Assembly: GCF_030817355.1 (NCBI RefSeq)
Contig: NZ_JAUSZH010000001.1
Span: 4,873,501-4,937,500, forward strand
Origin: Streptomyces sp. V1I1
GTDB taxonomy: Bacteria > Actinomycetota > Actinomycetes > Streptomycetales > Streptomycetaceae
Length of the DNA: 64,000 bases
Direction: 5' to 3'
The notes beneath the pieces are model-generated. The model saw only the letters and a list, made by a program, of their open reading frames with translations. It made no database searches and was not told the origin of the DNA. Both the position numbers and the translations under genes were made by a program. This document shows positions 46,089-55,549 of this stretch, piece after piece. The first letter of the stretch is position 1; the number at the start of each line of letters is the position of its first letter.

Positions 46089-46921
46089 ACGACAGCCCTG
46101 CCGCGCGACTGCAGCAGCTTTTCGAGGGCCACCGGCTCACCCCGACGCAGCGGCGGATCGCACACAGCATGGTGCGGCGGGCGGCCGATGTGCCTTTCCT
46201 GTCCAGCGTGGAGCTCGCCGAGCTGGCCGGTGTCAGCCAGCCGTCCGTCACCCGCTTCGCCGTCGCGCTCGGCTTCGACGGCTACCCGGCGCTGCGCCGG
46301 CATCTGCGGGAGGTCGCGCCGGCGGAGAGCGAGGCGGGCCCGGACGCGTACAACGAGTACCAGCAGGCGGTGTACGCCGAGATCGAGAACCTGCGCCACC
46401 TGGCCGAGCTGCTCGCCGACCCGTCTCCGGTCGAACGCGCGGGCCGGCTCCTCGCCGCGTCCCGCCCGCTGCCGGTGCTCGGCCTGCGCGCCGCGTCCTC
46501 GCAGGCCAGGGGCTTCGCGTACTTCGCGGCCAAGGTCCACCCGGACGTACGCCTGCTCGACGAGGGCGGCACGATGCTCGCCGACCGCATCGACGCGGCC
46601 CGCCGCGCGGGCGCGAGCGCGCTGATGTGCTTCGCGCTGCCGCGGCACCCCAAGGAGGTCGTGGAGGCACTGGCGTACGCACGCTCCGCGGGCCTGACGT
46701 TGGTGACGGTCGCGGACTCGGCCTTCGCCCCGGTGGCCGGCCACAGCGACCTGCTGATCCCGGCGGCGGTGGGCACCGGCCTGGCCTTCGACACGGCGTG
46801 CGCGCCGATGCTGCTGGGCCGGGTGCTTCTGGAGGCGATGTGCGACGACCTGCCGGACGCACAGGCGCGCCTGGAGGAGTTCGACGCGAGGGCGGCGGCG
46901 CGGGGGCTTTTCGTGGAGTAG
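46085..46921 (+). CDS. MurR/RpiR-family regulator (HTH + SIS)
   Basis: Encodes 278 residues, coupled by ATGA to the HAL-like gene. The N-terminal RpiR helix-turn-helix (about 18-75) has LTPTQRRIAHSMV and VELAELAGVSQPSVTRFAVALGFDGYP. The C-terminal SIS domain (about 125-260) has VLGLRAASSQARGFAYF and LTLVTVADSAFAPVAGHSD. Such proteins sense phosphosugars or related ligands. Here it likely controls the HAL-like gene, and possibly the PLP enzyme/permease unit; that is inference. Confidence 0.92.
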   Translation: MNDSPAARLQQLFEGHRLTPTQRRIAHSMVRRAADVPFLSSVELAELAGVSQPSVTRFAVALGFDGYPALRRHLREVAPAESEAGPDAYNEYQQAVYAEIENLRHLAELLADPSPVERAGRLLAASRPLPVLGLRAASSQARGFAYFAAKVHPDVRLLDEGGTMLADRIDAARRAGASALMCFALPRHPKEVVEALAYARSAGLTLVTVADSAFAPVAGHSDLLIPAAVGTGLAFDTACAPMLLGRVLLEAMCDDLPDAQARLEEFDARAAARGLFVE

Positions 46922-46982
46922 TAGCCCGTTCGGGTGGGCGATGGCAGAGCCTCGCCGGGGGCGATCGGTGCTGCCGGTGGCC

Positions 46983-48338
46983 TTACTCCTCGCCGCGTAC
47001 CTTCATCACCACCTTGTTGATCGCCCACAGCACGAGCCCGATCGCGAGCAGCACCCCGGCCCGGATGTAGACGTCCGCAGCCCGGTCCGAGAGCGGGCTG
47101 GCCAGGATGATTGAGGTGATCGCGCCGAGCACGGGCAGCGGCGTCCAGGTGCGGAAGTGCGGGTGGTCCACGTGGTCCTTGCGCAGGACCAGTACGGCGA
47201 CGTTGACCACCGCGAAGACACACAGCAGCAGGAATGCCGTGGTGTCGCCGAGCCCCTCGATCTCGCCGGTGCACACCAGCCCGATGGCGATCACCGTGAC
47301 GAAGATGATCCCGGTGACGGGGGTGCGGCGGTTGCGCAGCACCCGGCCCATGCCGCGCGGCAGCACCTTCTCGTTGGCGAGGCCGTAGCAGAGCCGCGAG
47401 GCCATCATGATGTTGATCAGCGCGGAGTTGGTGACGGCGAAGAGCGCGATCAGGGCGAAGAGTCTGGGCGGGAAAGCGACCCCGCCGGCCTTGACGACCT
47501 CCAGCAGCGGGCCGCTGGACTTCTCCAGCACGGTGTACTCGACCAGCAGCGACGACACCAGCGCGACCAGCACATAGATCGTGCCGGTGACGGCGACGCC
47601 GATGAAGATCGCCTTGGGGAAGGTGCGGGCCGGGTCCTGCGTCTCCTCGGCCATGTTGACCGAGTCCTCGAAGCCCACGAAGGCGAAGAAGCCGAGCGCG
47701 GTCGCCCCCAGCACGCTGGTGAGCAGCGCGAACCCGGTTCCTTCGGCCTGGAACTCGCCCAGCCGGGACGGTTCGCCGTCGCCCGCCAGCACGGCGTACA
47801 GGCCGATCGCGAGGATCACCAGCAGGCCCGTCAGCTCGACCAGCGTCAGCACCACGTTGGTCTTCACCGACTCGGACACGCCGCGCAGCGCCAGGCTCGC
47901 CAGGGCCAGGATGAAGATGATCGCGATCAGCGTCGACGGGATGGCGTCGGTGAACTCCTGGAAGTAGTCGCCGCTGAAGGCACGCGCGGCGGCGCTCGCG
48001 GACGAGAGCCCCGAGCACATCACCATGAAAGCGACGATGAAGGTCAGGAAGTGGACCTTGAATGCCTTCTGTGTGTAGAGCGCGGCGCCCGCGGCCTTCG
48101 GGTACTTGCCGACCAGTTCGACGTACGACGCCGCGGTGAGGATGGCGACCACGAAGCCGATGGCGAACGGCAGCCACAGCGCCCCGCCGACCTTCCCCGC
48201 GACCTTGCCGGTCGTGGCGTAGATGCCGGTGCCCAGGATGTCGCCGATCACGAACAGGATCAGCAGCTTCGGGCCGATGGCCCGCTTGAGCGGCGGCTGG
48301 TCGAGCGGCGTCGTGGCCGGTGTGCCGGTCGTGGACAT
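46983..48338 (-). CDS. APC-family amino acid permease
   Basis: Encodes 451 residues with GGAGG 7 nt before the ATG. Twelve hydrophobic segments. The helix 1 motif IGDILGTGIYATTGKVAGKVGG is the APC substrate-site GxG region (given here as GDILGTGIYA), and FFAFVGFEDSVNMAEETQDP follows later. It imports an amino acid or related amine. The PLP-dependent enzyme gene ends 60 nt upstream on the same strand, so enzyme and permease probably form an operon acting on the same substrate. Confidence 0.92.
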   Translation of the reverse strand: MSTTGTPATTPLDQPPLKRAIGPKLLILFVIGDILGTGIYATTGKVAGKVGGALWLPFAIGFVVAILTAASYVELVGKYPKAAGAALYTQKAFKVHFLTFIVAFMVMCSGLSSASAAARAFSGDYFQEFTDAIPSTLIAIIFILALASLALRGVSESVKTNVVLTLVELTGLLVILAIGLYAVLAGDGEPSRLGEFQAEGTGFALLTSVLGATALGFFAFVGFEDSVNMAEETQDPARTFPKAIFIGVAVTGTIYVLVALVSSLLVEYTVLEKSSGPLLEVVKAGGVAFPPRLFALIALFAVTNSALINIMMASRLCYGLANEKVLPRGMGRVLRNRRTPVTGIIFVTVIAIGLVCTGEIEGLGDTTAFLLLCVFAVVNVAVLVLRKDHVDHPHFRTWTPLPVLGAITSIILASPLSDRAADVYIRAGVLLAIGLVLWAINKVVMKVRGEE

Positions 48339-48398
48339 GGGGCCCTCCGGTCGGTGGGATGACAGAGAAGATCTGCCCCATGCGCGGTACGGAATACC

Positions 48399-49721
48399 TC
48401 AGACGTCGCCGGTCAGCGCATCCGGGTGATCGCCGCCGGACTCGTTGACGATCTCCGCCAGGCTCTGCGGAGCCCGTACGGTCGCGAACCGCACCGACCC
48501 GTCCGCACCGGCCCCGAAGCCATAGACCCCGGGCCGCGGAAGACTGTTGTAGCCGTAGTGGTTCGAGAAGTAGTACGCGCCGGTGTCCAGCGCCGCGATC
48601 ACATCGCCCTGCTCCAGCAGCGGCAGCGGCCGCGCCTCGGCGAGCAGGTCGCCCGCGAAGCAGGCCGGTCCCGCGACGTCCTGCCGGACGTCCGCACCGG
48701 CCTTCGGGACGCCCTTGGAGTCGTACGCGGCGATGCGTAGCGGCCAGGAGATCGGGTCGTAGACGGTACGGGTGGCGACCTGCACGCCGGCGTGGGTGAC
48801 CGCGATGGGGCGGGAGCCTGCCGTCTTCGCGTACTCGACGCGGGCGAGGACCGTGCCGTGCTTGGCGAGCAGGGACCGGCCGAACTCGGTGACCAGACCG
48901 TAGCGCCCGTCGAGCAGCCCGGGGACCTGCTCCCTGAGGAGCCCGGCGTACTCGGCGAACGTCGGGGTCTCCTCGTCGGCGGCGAAGTTGACCGGGAGGC
49001 CGCCGCCGATGTCGATGGTGTCGATCTGTTGCCGCCCGGCCGCGGCGTTGATCTCCTCGGCGAGCTCGTACACCGCCCGGATGCCCTGGGCCATGAGGGT
49101 CAGCGGCATCCCCTGAGAGCCGGAGTGGGTGTGCAGCCGGGTCAGCCAGGGGCGGTCGAGATACGCGCGTACGACCCAGTCGCGAGCCCCGTCGTCGCGC
49201 AGCGCGACCCCGAACTTCGAGGTGGGGGTGGCCGTGGACAGCGCCCCGATGGCACCGCGGCCGATTTGCGGATTGACGCGCAGGCCCAGCGGGGAGCGGC
49301 TGTGGGCGGACGAGACGAGGGCGTCGATGCGCGCGAGCTCCTGCGGATTGTCGGCGTTGACCGCGATCCCGAGGGCGAGGGCTTCGCGCAGCTCGGAGGG
49401 GGTTTTCGCGGGGGAGTCGAGGACCGTGCGGTCGGCGCCCACACCAGCGGCCCTGGCCAGCGCCAGCTCGCCCGGGCTCGCGACCTCCGCCCCGATGCCC
49501 TCGGCGCGCAGCAGCGCGAGTACGGGAACGAGGGGTGAGGCCTTCACGGCGAAGGCGTGCAGCACGGGTGCGTCGGTGACGGCATCGAATGCCGCCCGCA
49601 GCGAGGCGGCGGAGGCGCGAATGCCGGCCACGTCGAGGAGGGCGGCGACCGGCTGCGCCTCGCTGAGAAGTCCCTGCCCCACGGCCGCTCGTACGGCCTG
49701 ATCCCGACGGTCTGAAGCCAT
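48399..49721 (-). CDS. Fold-type III PLP enzyme (decarboxylase/racemase-like)
   Basis: Encodes 440 residues from the ATG at 49721. The TIM barrel has LHAFAVKASPLVPVL with the PLP lysine, ASPGELALARAAGVG, LRVNPQIG, LHTHSGSQG, IDTIDIGGGLPVNF with the phosphate-binding glycines, and a C-terminal part with the conserved Cys region (GPACFAGDLLAEA) and AYYFSNHYGYN. This is the ornithine/DAP/arginine decarboxylase-2 fold (LysA, Y4yA group); the exact reaction is not evident. The frame stays open upstream (residues like LRRSLPDDWLADM) without a start codon, so the start is uncertain. Confidence 0.85.
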   Translation of the reverse strand: MASDRRDQAVRAAVGQGLLSEAQPVAALLDVAGIRASAASLRAAFDAVTDAPVLHAFAVKASPLVPVLALLRAEGIGAEVASPGELALARAAGVGADRTVLDSPAKTPSELREALALGIAVNADNPQELARIDALVSSAHSRSPLGLRVNPQIGRGAIGALSTATPTSKFGVALRDDGARDWVVRAYLDRPWLTRLHTHSGSQGMPLTLMAQGIRAVYELAEEINAAAGRQQIDTIDIGGGLPVNFAADEETPTFAEYAGLLREQVPGLLDGRYGLVTEFGRSLLAKHGTVLARVEYAKTAGSRPIAVTHAGVQVATRTVYDPISWPLRIAAYDSKGVPKAGADVRQDVAGPACFAGDLLAEARPLPLLEQGDVIAALDTGAYYFSNHYGYNSLPRPGVYGFGAGADGSVRFATVRAPQSLAEIVNESGGDHPDALTGDV

Positions 49722-49760
49722 GTCCGCCAGCCAATCATCCGGGAGGCTGCGACGCAGCTG

Positions 49761-49797
49761 TTGACTAAGACTATTCAGCCAGACAGGATGTGAATAG
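49761..49797 (+). promoter_or_regulatory. hut operon promoter with operator-like inverted repeat
   Basis: TTGACT (49761-49766), 17-nt spacer, CAGGAT (49784-49789): a good vegetative-type Streptomyces promoter. CTATTCA at 49771-49777 and TGAATAG at 49791-49797 form a perfect inverted repeat 13 nt apart, bracketing the -10 box, so a bound repressor would block transcription. Confidence 0.6.
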
Positions 49798-49839
49798 ATG
49801 AGCCAACAGTCATGGTCGCAGTCGCGAGGAGGCATTGCC

Positions 49840-51504
49840 ATGTCAGGACCCCGCCCCGTACGGGCACCGCGCGGTACGGAACTGAGCGCCCTGGGATGGC
49901 AGCAGGAGGCCGCCCTCCGTATGCTCCAGAACAACCTCGACCCCGAGGTCGCCGAGCACCCGGACAAGCTCGTCGTCTACGGCGGCACCGGCAAGGCCGC
50001 CCGCGACTGGCGCTCCTTCGACGCGATGGTGCGCACGCTGCGGACGCTGAAGCAGGACGAGACGATGCTCGTCCAGTCCGGCCGCCCGGTCGGCGTGATG
50101 CAGACGCACGAGTGGGCGCCGCGCGTGCTCATCGCCAACTCCAACCTGGTCGGCGACTGGGCGAACTGGGAGGAGTTCCGGCGGCTCGAGGCCCTCGGAC
50201 TCACCATGTACGGCCAGATGACGGCCGGTTCGTGGATCTACATCGGCACGCAGGGCATCCTGCAGGGCACGTACGAGACGTTCGCCGCGGTCGCCGCGAA
50301 GAAGTTCGGCGGCACGCTGGCCGGGACGATTACTCTCACCGCCGGTCTGGGCGGGATGGGCGGCGCGCAGCCGCTCGCCGTGACCATGAACGACGGCGTC
50401 GCGATCTGCATCGACGTCGACCCGCGCGCGATCGAGCGCCGTATCGAGCACCGCTACCTGGATGTGCGCGCGAACTCGCTGGAGCACGCCCTCCAGCTTG
50501 CCGTCGAGGCCCGCGACGCCCGCAAGCCGCTCTCCATCGGCCTGCTCGGCAACGCGGCGGAGCTGCTGCCGCGGATGCTCGCCGAAGGCGCGCCGATCGA
50601 CATCGTGACCGACCAGACGAGCGCCCACGACCCGCTGTCGTACCTGCCGATCGGTGTCGACTTCGACGAAATGCAGTCGTACGCGGAGGAGAAGCCGGCG
50701 GACTTCACCCAGCGCGCGCGTGAGTCCATGGCCAAGCATGTGGAAGCCATGGTCGGCTTCATGGACGCGGGCGCCGAGGTCTTCGACTACGGCAACTCGA
50801 TCCGTGGCGAGGCCCAACTGGCCGGTTACGACCGGGCGTTCGCCTTCCCCGGCTTCGTCCCGGCGTACATCCGGCCGCTGTTCTGCGAGGGCAAGGGCCC
50901 GTTCCGCTGGGCCGCCCTGTCGGGTGAGGAGTCGGACATCCACAAAACCGACAAGGCGATGCTCGAGCTCTTCCCCGAGAACGAATCCCTGCACCGCTGG
51001 ATCAAGATGGCCGGCGAGCGCGTCCACTTCCAGGGCCTGCCGGCCCGTATCTGCTGGCTCGGCTACGGCGAGCGGGACCGCGCGGGCGAGCGCTTCAACG
51101 ACATGGTGGCGTCCGGCGAGCTGGCCGCCCCGCTGGCGATCGGCCGCGACCACCTGGACTGCGGCTCGGTGGCGTCCCCGTACCGCGAGACGGAGGCCAT
51201 GCTCGACGGCTCGGACGCGATCGCCGACTGGCCGCTGCTGAACGCGATGGTCAACGTCGCGTCCGGCGCGAGCTGGGTCTCCATCCACCACGGCGGCGGC
51301 GTCGGCATGGGCCGCTCCATCCATGCGGGCCAGGTCTCGGTGGCGGACGGCACGAAGCTGGCGGGCGAGAAGATCCGCCGGGTGCTGACGAACGACCCGG
51401 GCATGGGCGTCATCCGGCATGTGGATGCGGGCTACGACATCGCGGAGTCGGTCGCGGACGAGCGGGGCGTGCGGGTTCCGATGCGGGAGGGCGGGACCGC
51501 GTGA
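49840..51504 (+). CDS. hutU: Urocanate hydratase
   Basis: Encodes 554 residues from an ATG with GAGGAGG 6 nt upstream (in-frame ATG at 49798 lacks one). Starts [23 protein letters not shown] as in all HutU, has [11 protein letters not shown], the NAD-binding [31 protein letters not shown] with the active-site Cys and Tyr-type loop, and [17 protein letters not shown]. It hydrates urocanate to imidazolonepropionate using tightly bound NAD. First gene of the operon hutU - amidohydrolase - hutF - hutI. Confidence 0.98.
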   Translation: MSGPRPVRAPRGTELSALGWQQEAALRMLQNNLDPEVAEHPDKLVVYGGTGKAARDWRSFDAMVRTLRTLKQDETMLVQSGRPVGVMQTHEWAPRVLIANSNLVGDWANWEEFRRLEALGLTMYGQMTAGSWIYIGTQGILQGTYETFAAVAAKKFGGTLAGTITLTAGLGGMGGAQPLAVTMNDGVAICIDVDPRAIERRIEHRYLDVRANSLEHALQLAVEARDARKPLSIGLLGNAAELLPRMLAEGAPIDIVTDQTSAHDPLSYLPIGVDFDEMQSYAEEKPADFTQRARESMAKHVEAMVGFMDAGAEVFDYGNSIRGEAQLAGYDRAFAFPGFVPAYIRPLFCEGKGPFRWAALSGEESDIHKTDKAMLELFPENESLHRWIKMAGERVHFQGLPARICWLGYGERDRAGERFNDMVASGELAAPLAIGRDHLDCGSVASPYRETEAMLDGSDAIADWPLLNAMVNVASGASWVSIHHGGGVGMGRSIHAGQVSVADGTKLAGEKIRRVLTNDPGMGVIRHVDAGYDIAESVADERGVRVPMREGGTA

Positions 51505-51524
51505 CCGAGGAGACTTTCCCCCCA

Positions 51525-51720
51525 CCCCGCCCTCCCCCAGAGCTTCGCCTGGGTGGGGGTGCCCCCGGCGCAGCCAGGGGGAGTACCCCCATCCCGTGGC
51601 CGGGGCTCCGCCCCGGACCCCGGTCCTCAAACGCCGGACGAGCCGGGTGGGCCGGACGGGACCGGTGGTGGGCCGGACGGGGGCGGTGTTGGGTCGGACG
51701 GGGGCGGGGCTGGGGAAAGC
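51525..51720. repeat. GC-rich intergenic repeat inserted at a gene start
   Basis: Contains GGGGCTCCGCCCC (51602-51614) followed by GGACCCCGGTCCTCAAACGC-type sequence, plus CCCAGAGCTTCGCCTGGG and CCCCCGGCGCAGCCAGGGGG palindromes and then degenerate GGGCCGGACGG repeats. Closely similar modules occur at 54288-54333 and, inverted, at 40405-40443. It separates a plausible original start (GTG at 51501) from the amidohydrolase body. Confidence 0.75.
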
Positions 51721-51738
51721 TCCCCCTCCTTCCACGAA

Positions 51739-52944
51739 ATGTGGCGGGACCTCGCGCCCATCGGGCGCGACGCCGACACCCGCGGGTACAGGAGGTACGC
51801 GTGGACCGAGGCCGATCGCGATTGCCGTGCCTGGTTCCAGGCGCAGGCCGAGTCCCGCGGCCTCACCTACGAGGTCGACCGCAACGGCAACCAGTGGGCC
51901 TGGCTCGGCGCTGCGACATATAAGGACGTCGCCGCCGGGGACGCCGTCGTCACCGGCTCGCACCTCGACTCCGTCCCCGACGGCGGCGCGTTCGACGGCC
52001 CCCTCGGCGTCGTCTCCTCCTTCGCCGCGCTCGATGAACTCCGCCGCAGAGGAGCGGAGTTCACCCGGCCCCTCGCCATCACCAACTTCGGTGACGAGGA
52101 GGGCGCCCGCTTCGGCCTCGCCTGCGTCGGTTCGCGCCTCGCGGCCGGACAGCTGACCGTCGAAGCGGCCCACCGGCTGCGCGACGCCGACGGGATCACC
52201 CTCCCGCAGGCCATGGAGGCCGCCGGGTACGACCCGGACGCCATCGGCCCGGACCCCGAACGGCTCGCTCGTATCGGCGCGTTCGTCGAGCTCCACGTCG
52301 AGCAGGGCCGTGCCCTCGACCTGTCCGGCGACCGGGTCGGCATCGCGTCCGCGATCTGGCCGCACGGCCGCTGGCGGTACGACTTCCACGGCGAGGCCAA
52401 CCACGCAGGCACGACGCGGCTCGTCGACCGCCGCGACCCGATGCTGACGTACGCGGAGACGGTCCTCGCCGCGCGCCGCGAGGCGGAACTCGCGGGCGCG
52501 GTAGCCACGTTCGGCAAGATCGCCGTCGAGCCGAACGCCGTCAACGCGATCCCCTCGCTGGTGCGCGGCTGGCTGGACTCCCGCGCCCCCGACCAGGCCA
52601 CGCTCGACACGGTGACGGCCGGGATCGAGAGAGCCGCGCGCGAGTACGCAGACCGGCACGGGGTGGACCTGTCGGTCGTACGGGAATCCTTCACCCCCGT
52701 GATCGAGTTCGAGCACGCGCTGCGCGACGAGCTGAACAAGATCCTGGGCGGGGCGGTCCCGGTCCTCGGCACGGGCGCGGGACACGACGCAGGTATTTTG
52801 TCCGGATCCATCCCGACGGCCATGCTGTTCGTACGGAACCCCACGGGCGTCTCGCACTCCCCGGCGGAGTTCGCCGCCGAGAACGACTGCGTGGCCGGGG
52901 TGCTCGCACTCGCCGACGTACTGGAGGGCCTCGCGTGCAGGTGA
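51739..52944 (+). CDS. M20-type amidohydrolase (allantoate amidohydrolase-like) of the hut operon
   Basis: Encodes 401 residues if started at ATG 51739, normal for the family. Metal ligands are in TGSHLDSVPDGGAFDGPLGV, NFGDEEGARFG and ELHVEQG, and the dimerisation lid and GAGHDAGIL are present. The family cleaves allantoate, N-carbamoyl or ureido substrates; within a hut operon lacking HutG it may release formate from N-formyl-L-glutamate. No ribosome site precedes 51739. GTG at 51501 (V-T-E-E-T-F), overlapping the hutU stop, may be the ancestral start now shifted out of frame by the repeat; an in-frame GTG at 51553 lies inside the repeat. Overlaps hutF by 10 nt. Confidence 0.88.
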   Translation: MWRDLAPIGRDADTRGYRRYAWTEADRDCRAWFQAQAESRGLTYEVDRNGNQWAWLGAATYKDVAAGDAVVTGSHLDSVPDGGAFDGPLGVVSSFAALDELRRRGAEFTRPLAITNFGDEEGARFGLACVGSRLAAGQLTVEAAHRLRDADGITLPQAMEAAGYDPDAIGPDPERLARIGAFVELHVEQGRALDLSGDRVGIASAIWPHGRWRYDFHGEANHAGTTRLVDRRDPMLTYAETVLAARREAELAGAVATFGKIAVEPNAVNAIPSLVRGWLDSRAPDQATLDTVTAGIERAAREYADRHGVDLSVVRESFTPVIEFEHALRDELNKILGGAVPVLGTGAGHDAGILSGSIPTAMLFVRNPTGVSHSPAEFAAENDCVAGVLALADVLEGLACR

Positions 52945-54269
52945 CGTACTGGGCGGAGCACGCCTGGCTGGAGACGAACGTCGAGCCGGGCGTCGCGCTG
53001 GAGGTGGCTGACGGCCGGATCACCGCCGTACGCAAGGGGGTCGAGGCCCCTCCGCCTGGCGCGGTGGCGCTGCGCGGGCTGACGGTCCCGGGCCTGGCGA
53101 ACGCGCACTCGCACGCTTTCCACCGGGCGTTGCGCGGGACGGTCCAGGTGGGCTCCGGGACGTTCTGGACCTGGCGCGAGGTGATGTACCAGGTGGCGTC
53201 CCGGCTGACGCCCGACTCGTACTTCTCCCTCGCGCGGGCGGTCTATGCGGAGATGGCGCTGGCGGGAATCACGGCGGTGGGCGAGTTCCACTATCTGCAC
53301 CACGCGCCCGGGGGCGTGGCGTACTCCGACCCGAACGCGATGGGCGAGGCGCTGATCGCCGCGGCGGCGGATGCGGGGATCCGCATCACGCTGCTGGACA
53401 CGGCGTATCTGTCGTCCGGCTTCGGCCAGGCCCCGAACAAGCACCAGCTGCGATTCTCCGACGGCACGGCGGAGGCGTGGGCGGAGCGGGCCTCCGCGCT
53501 GAAGGGCAGCGATCACGCGCTGATCGGCGCGGCGATCCATTCGGTACGAGCCGTCCCGGCCGGCCAGCTGAGCACGGTCGCGGAATGGGCCGCGGCCCGG
53601 CAGGCCCCGCTCCACGTCCACCTCTCCGAGCAGACGGCGGAGAACGACGCGTGCCTCGCCGCGCACGGGTGCACCCCGACGCGGCTGCTCGCCGACCACG
53701 GCGTACTCGGCCCACGTACGACGGGCGTCCACAACACGCATCTGACGGACGAGGACATCGCGCTGCTGGGCGGCACCACGACGGGCACGTGCATGTGCCC
53801 GACGACGGAACGCGACCTGGCGGACGGCATCGGCCCGGCGGCGGCGCTGCAGCGTGCGGGCTCCCCGCTGTCGCTCGGCAGCGACAGCCATGCGGTGATC
53901 GACCTGCTGGAGGAGGCGCGCGCGATGGAACTGAACGAACGCCTGCGCACCCGCACCCGCGGCCATTGGACCGCCGCGGCGCTACTGCGCGCGGCGACGG
54001 CGGACGGCCATGCGTCCCTCGGCCGCCCGGACGCGGGCCGCCTCGAGCCGGGCGCGCTCGCGGACTTCACGACGGTGACCCTGAACTCGGTCCGCACGGC
54101 GGGCCCGGTGCCGCGCCTCGCGGCCGAGACGGCGGTCTTCGCGGCGACGTCGGCGGACGTACGCCACACGATCGTGGGAGGCCGGCAGGTTGTGCGGGAC
54201 GGGGTGCACGCGGTGATCCCGGACGTCGCGCGGGCGCTGGCCGAGTCGATCGCGGCGCTGCGCGAATGA
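52935..54269 (+). CDS. hutF: Formimidoylglutamate deiminase
   Basis: Encodes 444 residues from a GTG overlapping the amidohydrolase end. Amidohydrolase-superfamily metal site: ANAHSHAFHRALRG (HxH), LHVHLSEQ and NTHLTDEDIALL histidines, and LGSDSHA aspartate. The AFHRALRGT run and FWTWREVMY are specific to HutF rather than guanine deaminase. It converts N-formimidoyl-glutamate to N-formylglutamate and ammonia, so this organism uses the five-step hut route. Confidence 0.94.
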   Translation: MQVTYWAEHAWLETNVEPGVALEVADGRITAVRKGVEAPPPGAVALRGLTVPGLANAHSHAFHRALRGTVQVGSGTFWTWREVMYQVASRLTPDSYFSLARAVYAEMALAGITAVGEFHYLHHAPGGVAYSDPNAMGEALIAAAADAGIRITLLDTAYLSSGFGQAPNKHQLRFSDGTAEAWAERASALKGSDHALIGAAIHSVRAVPAGQLSTVAEWAAARQAPLHVHLSEQTAENDACLAAHGCTPTRLLADHGVLGPRTTGVHNTHLTDEDIALLGGTTTGTCMCPTTERDLADGIGPAAALQRAGSPLSLGSDSHAVIDLLEEARAMELNERLRTRTRGHWTAAALLRAATADGHASLGRPDAGRLEPGALADFTTVTLNSVRTAGPVPRLAAETAVFAATSADVRHTIVGGRQVVRDGVHAVIPDVARALAESIAALRE

Positions 54270-54287
54270 CCAGCCCGGGCCACTGCT

Positions 54288-54333
54288 GTGGCTCCGCCCC
54301 AGACCCCCCTCCTCAATCGCCGGAGGGGCTCCC
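54288..54333. repeat. Copy of the GC-rich intergenic repeat
   Basis: GTGGCTCCGCCCC followed by AGACCCC, then CTCCTCAATCGCCGGAGGGG. Between hutF and hutI; matches the module at 51602 and the inverted one at 40405-40443. Confidence 0.7.
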
Positions 54334-54376
54334 TTGGAGCCGCACCACGTGACCGTTCGCCAGTGAAGAGGAACCC

Positions 54377-55549
54377 ATGACCACCACAGTCATCACCAAC
54401 ATCGGCAGCCTCGTCACCAACAACCCCGCCCTCGGCGACGGAACCCCCATCGGGCTCCTCCAGAACGCCGCCGTCGTCATCGACGGCGACCGCATCGCCT
54501 GGACCGGCCCCGCCGCAAGCGCGCCCGACGCCGACGAGGCGTACGACGCCGGCGGCCGCGCCGCCATCCCCGGGTTCGTCGACTCCCACTCGCACCTCGT
54601 CTTCGCGGGCGACCGCACCCAGGAGTTCAACGCCCGGATGTCCGGCCGCGCCTACTCCGCCGGCGGCATCCGCACCACCGTCGCCGCCACCCGCGCCGCC
54701 ACCGACGACGAACTGAGCGCCAACGTCGCGAAGTACATGGCCGAGGCCCTCCGCCAGGGCACCACCACCTTCGAGACCAAGTCCGGCTACGGGCTCACCG
54801 TCGAGGACGAGGCCCGCGCCCTGCGCATCGCCGCGCTGCACACCGACGAGGTCACCTACCTCGGCGCGCACATCGTCTCGCCCGACTACGCCGACGACCC
54901 CGCCGCATACGTCGCCCTGGTCACCGGCGAGATGCTCGACGCCTGTGCTCCGTACGCCCGTTGGGTCGACGTCTTCTGCGAGAAGGGCGCCTTCGACGGC
55001 GACCAGGCCCGCGCGATCCTCACCGCCGGCAAGGCGAAGGGCCTGCACCCCCGCGTGCACGCCAACCAGCTGAGCTACGGCCCCGGCGTGCAGCTCGCCG
55101 TCGAGCTCGACGCCGCGTCCGCCGACCACTGCACGCACCTTACCGACGCGGACGTCGACGCCCTCGCGAGCGGGAACACGGTCGCCACGCTGCTGCCCGG
55201 CGCGGAGTTCTCCACCCGCGCCGAGTGGCCGGACGCCCGCCGCCTGCTCGACGCGAGCGTGACCGTCGCGCTGTCCACGGACTGCAACCCGGGCTCGTCG
55301 TTCACGTCCTCCGTCCCGTTCTGCATCGCCCTCGCCGTACGGGACATGAAGATGACCCCGGACGAGGCCATCTGGTCCGCGACGGCGGGCGGCGCGGCGG
55401 CCCTGCGCCGTGACGACGTCGGCCGCATCACCCCCGGCGCCCGCGCCGACCTGGTGCTGCTGGACGCCCCGAGCCATGTCCACCTCGCCTACCGGCCGGG
55501 CGTCCCGCTCGTCTCGGACGTATGGCGTCAGGGCAAGAGGTGCCCGTAG
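54377..55549 (+). CDS. hutI: Imidazolonepropionase
   Basis: Encodes 390 residues with GAAGAGG about 6 nt before the ATG. Metal and substrate residues appear in [20 protein letters not shown] (split here as [15 protein letters not shown]), [30 protein letters not shown] and STDCNPGSS, all diagnostic of HutI. It opens the imidazolone ring to give N-formimidoyl-glutamate, feeding hutF. Last gene of the operon; its 3' end overlaps the convergent reductase gene by 22 nt. Confidence 0.96.
   Translation: MTTTVITNIGSLVTNNPALGDGTPIGLLQNAAVVIDGDRIAWTGPAASAPDADEAYDAGGRAAIPGFVDSHSHLVFAGDRTQEFNARMSGRAYSAGGIRTTVAATRAATDDELSANVAKYMAEALRQGTTTFETKSGYGLTVEDEARALRIAALHTDEVTYLGAHIVSPDYADDPAAYVALVTGEMLDACAPYARWVDVFCEKGAFDGDQARAILTAGKAKGLHPRVHANQLSYGPGVQLAVELDAASADHCTHLTDADVDALASGNTVATLLPGAEFSTRAEWPDARRLLDASVTVALSTDCNPGSSFTSSVPFCIALAVRDMKMTPDEAIWSATAGGAAALRRDDVGRITPGARADLVLLDAPSHVHLAYRPGVPLVSDVWRQGKRCP

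Noticed and set aside
46282..49734. Very long minus-strand open frame of 1150 codons
   Set aside because: It is antisense or out of frame to the RpiR, permease and PLP enzyme genes, with Arg/Gly/Ala/Pro-only composition typical of high-GC shadow frames.
49843..52857. 1004-codon minus-strand open frame opposite hutU and the amidohydrolase
   Set aside because: Antisense shadow of strongly conserved genes; no protein motif, no ribosome site.
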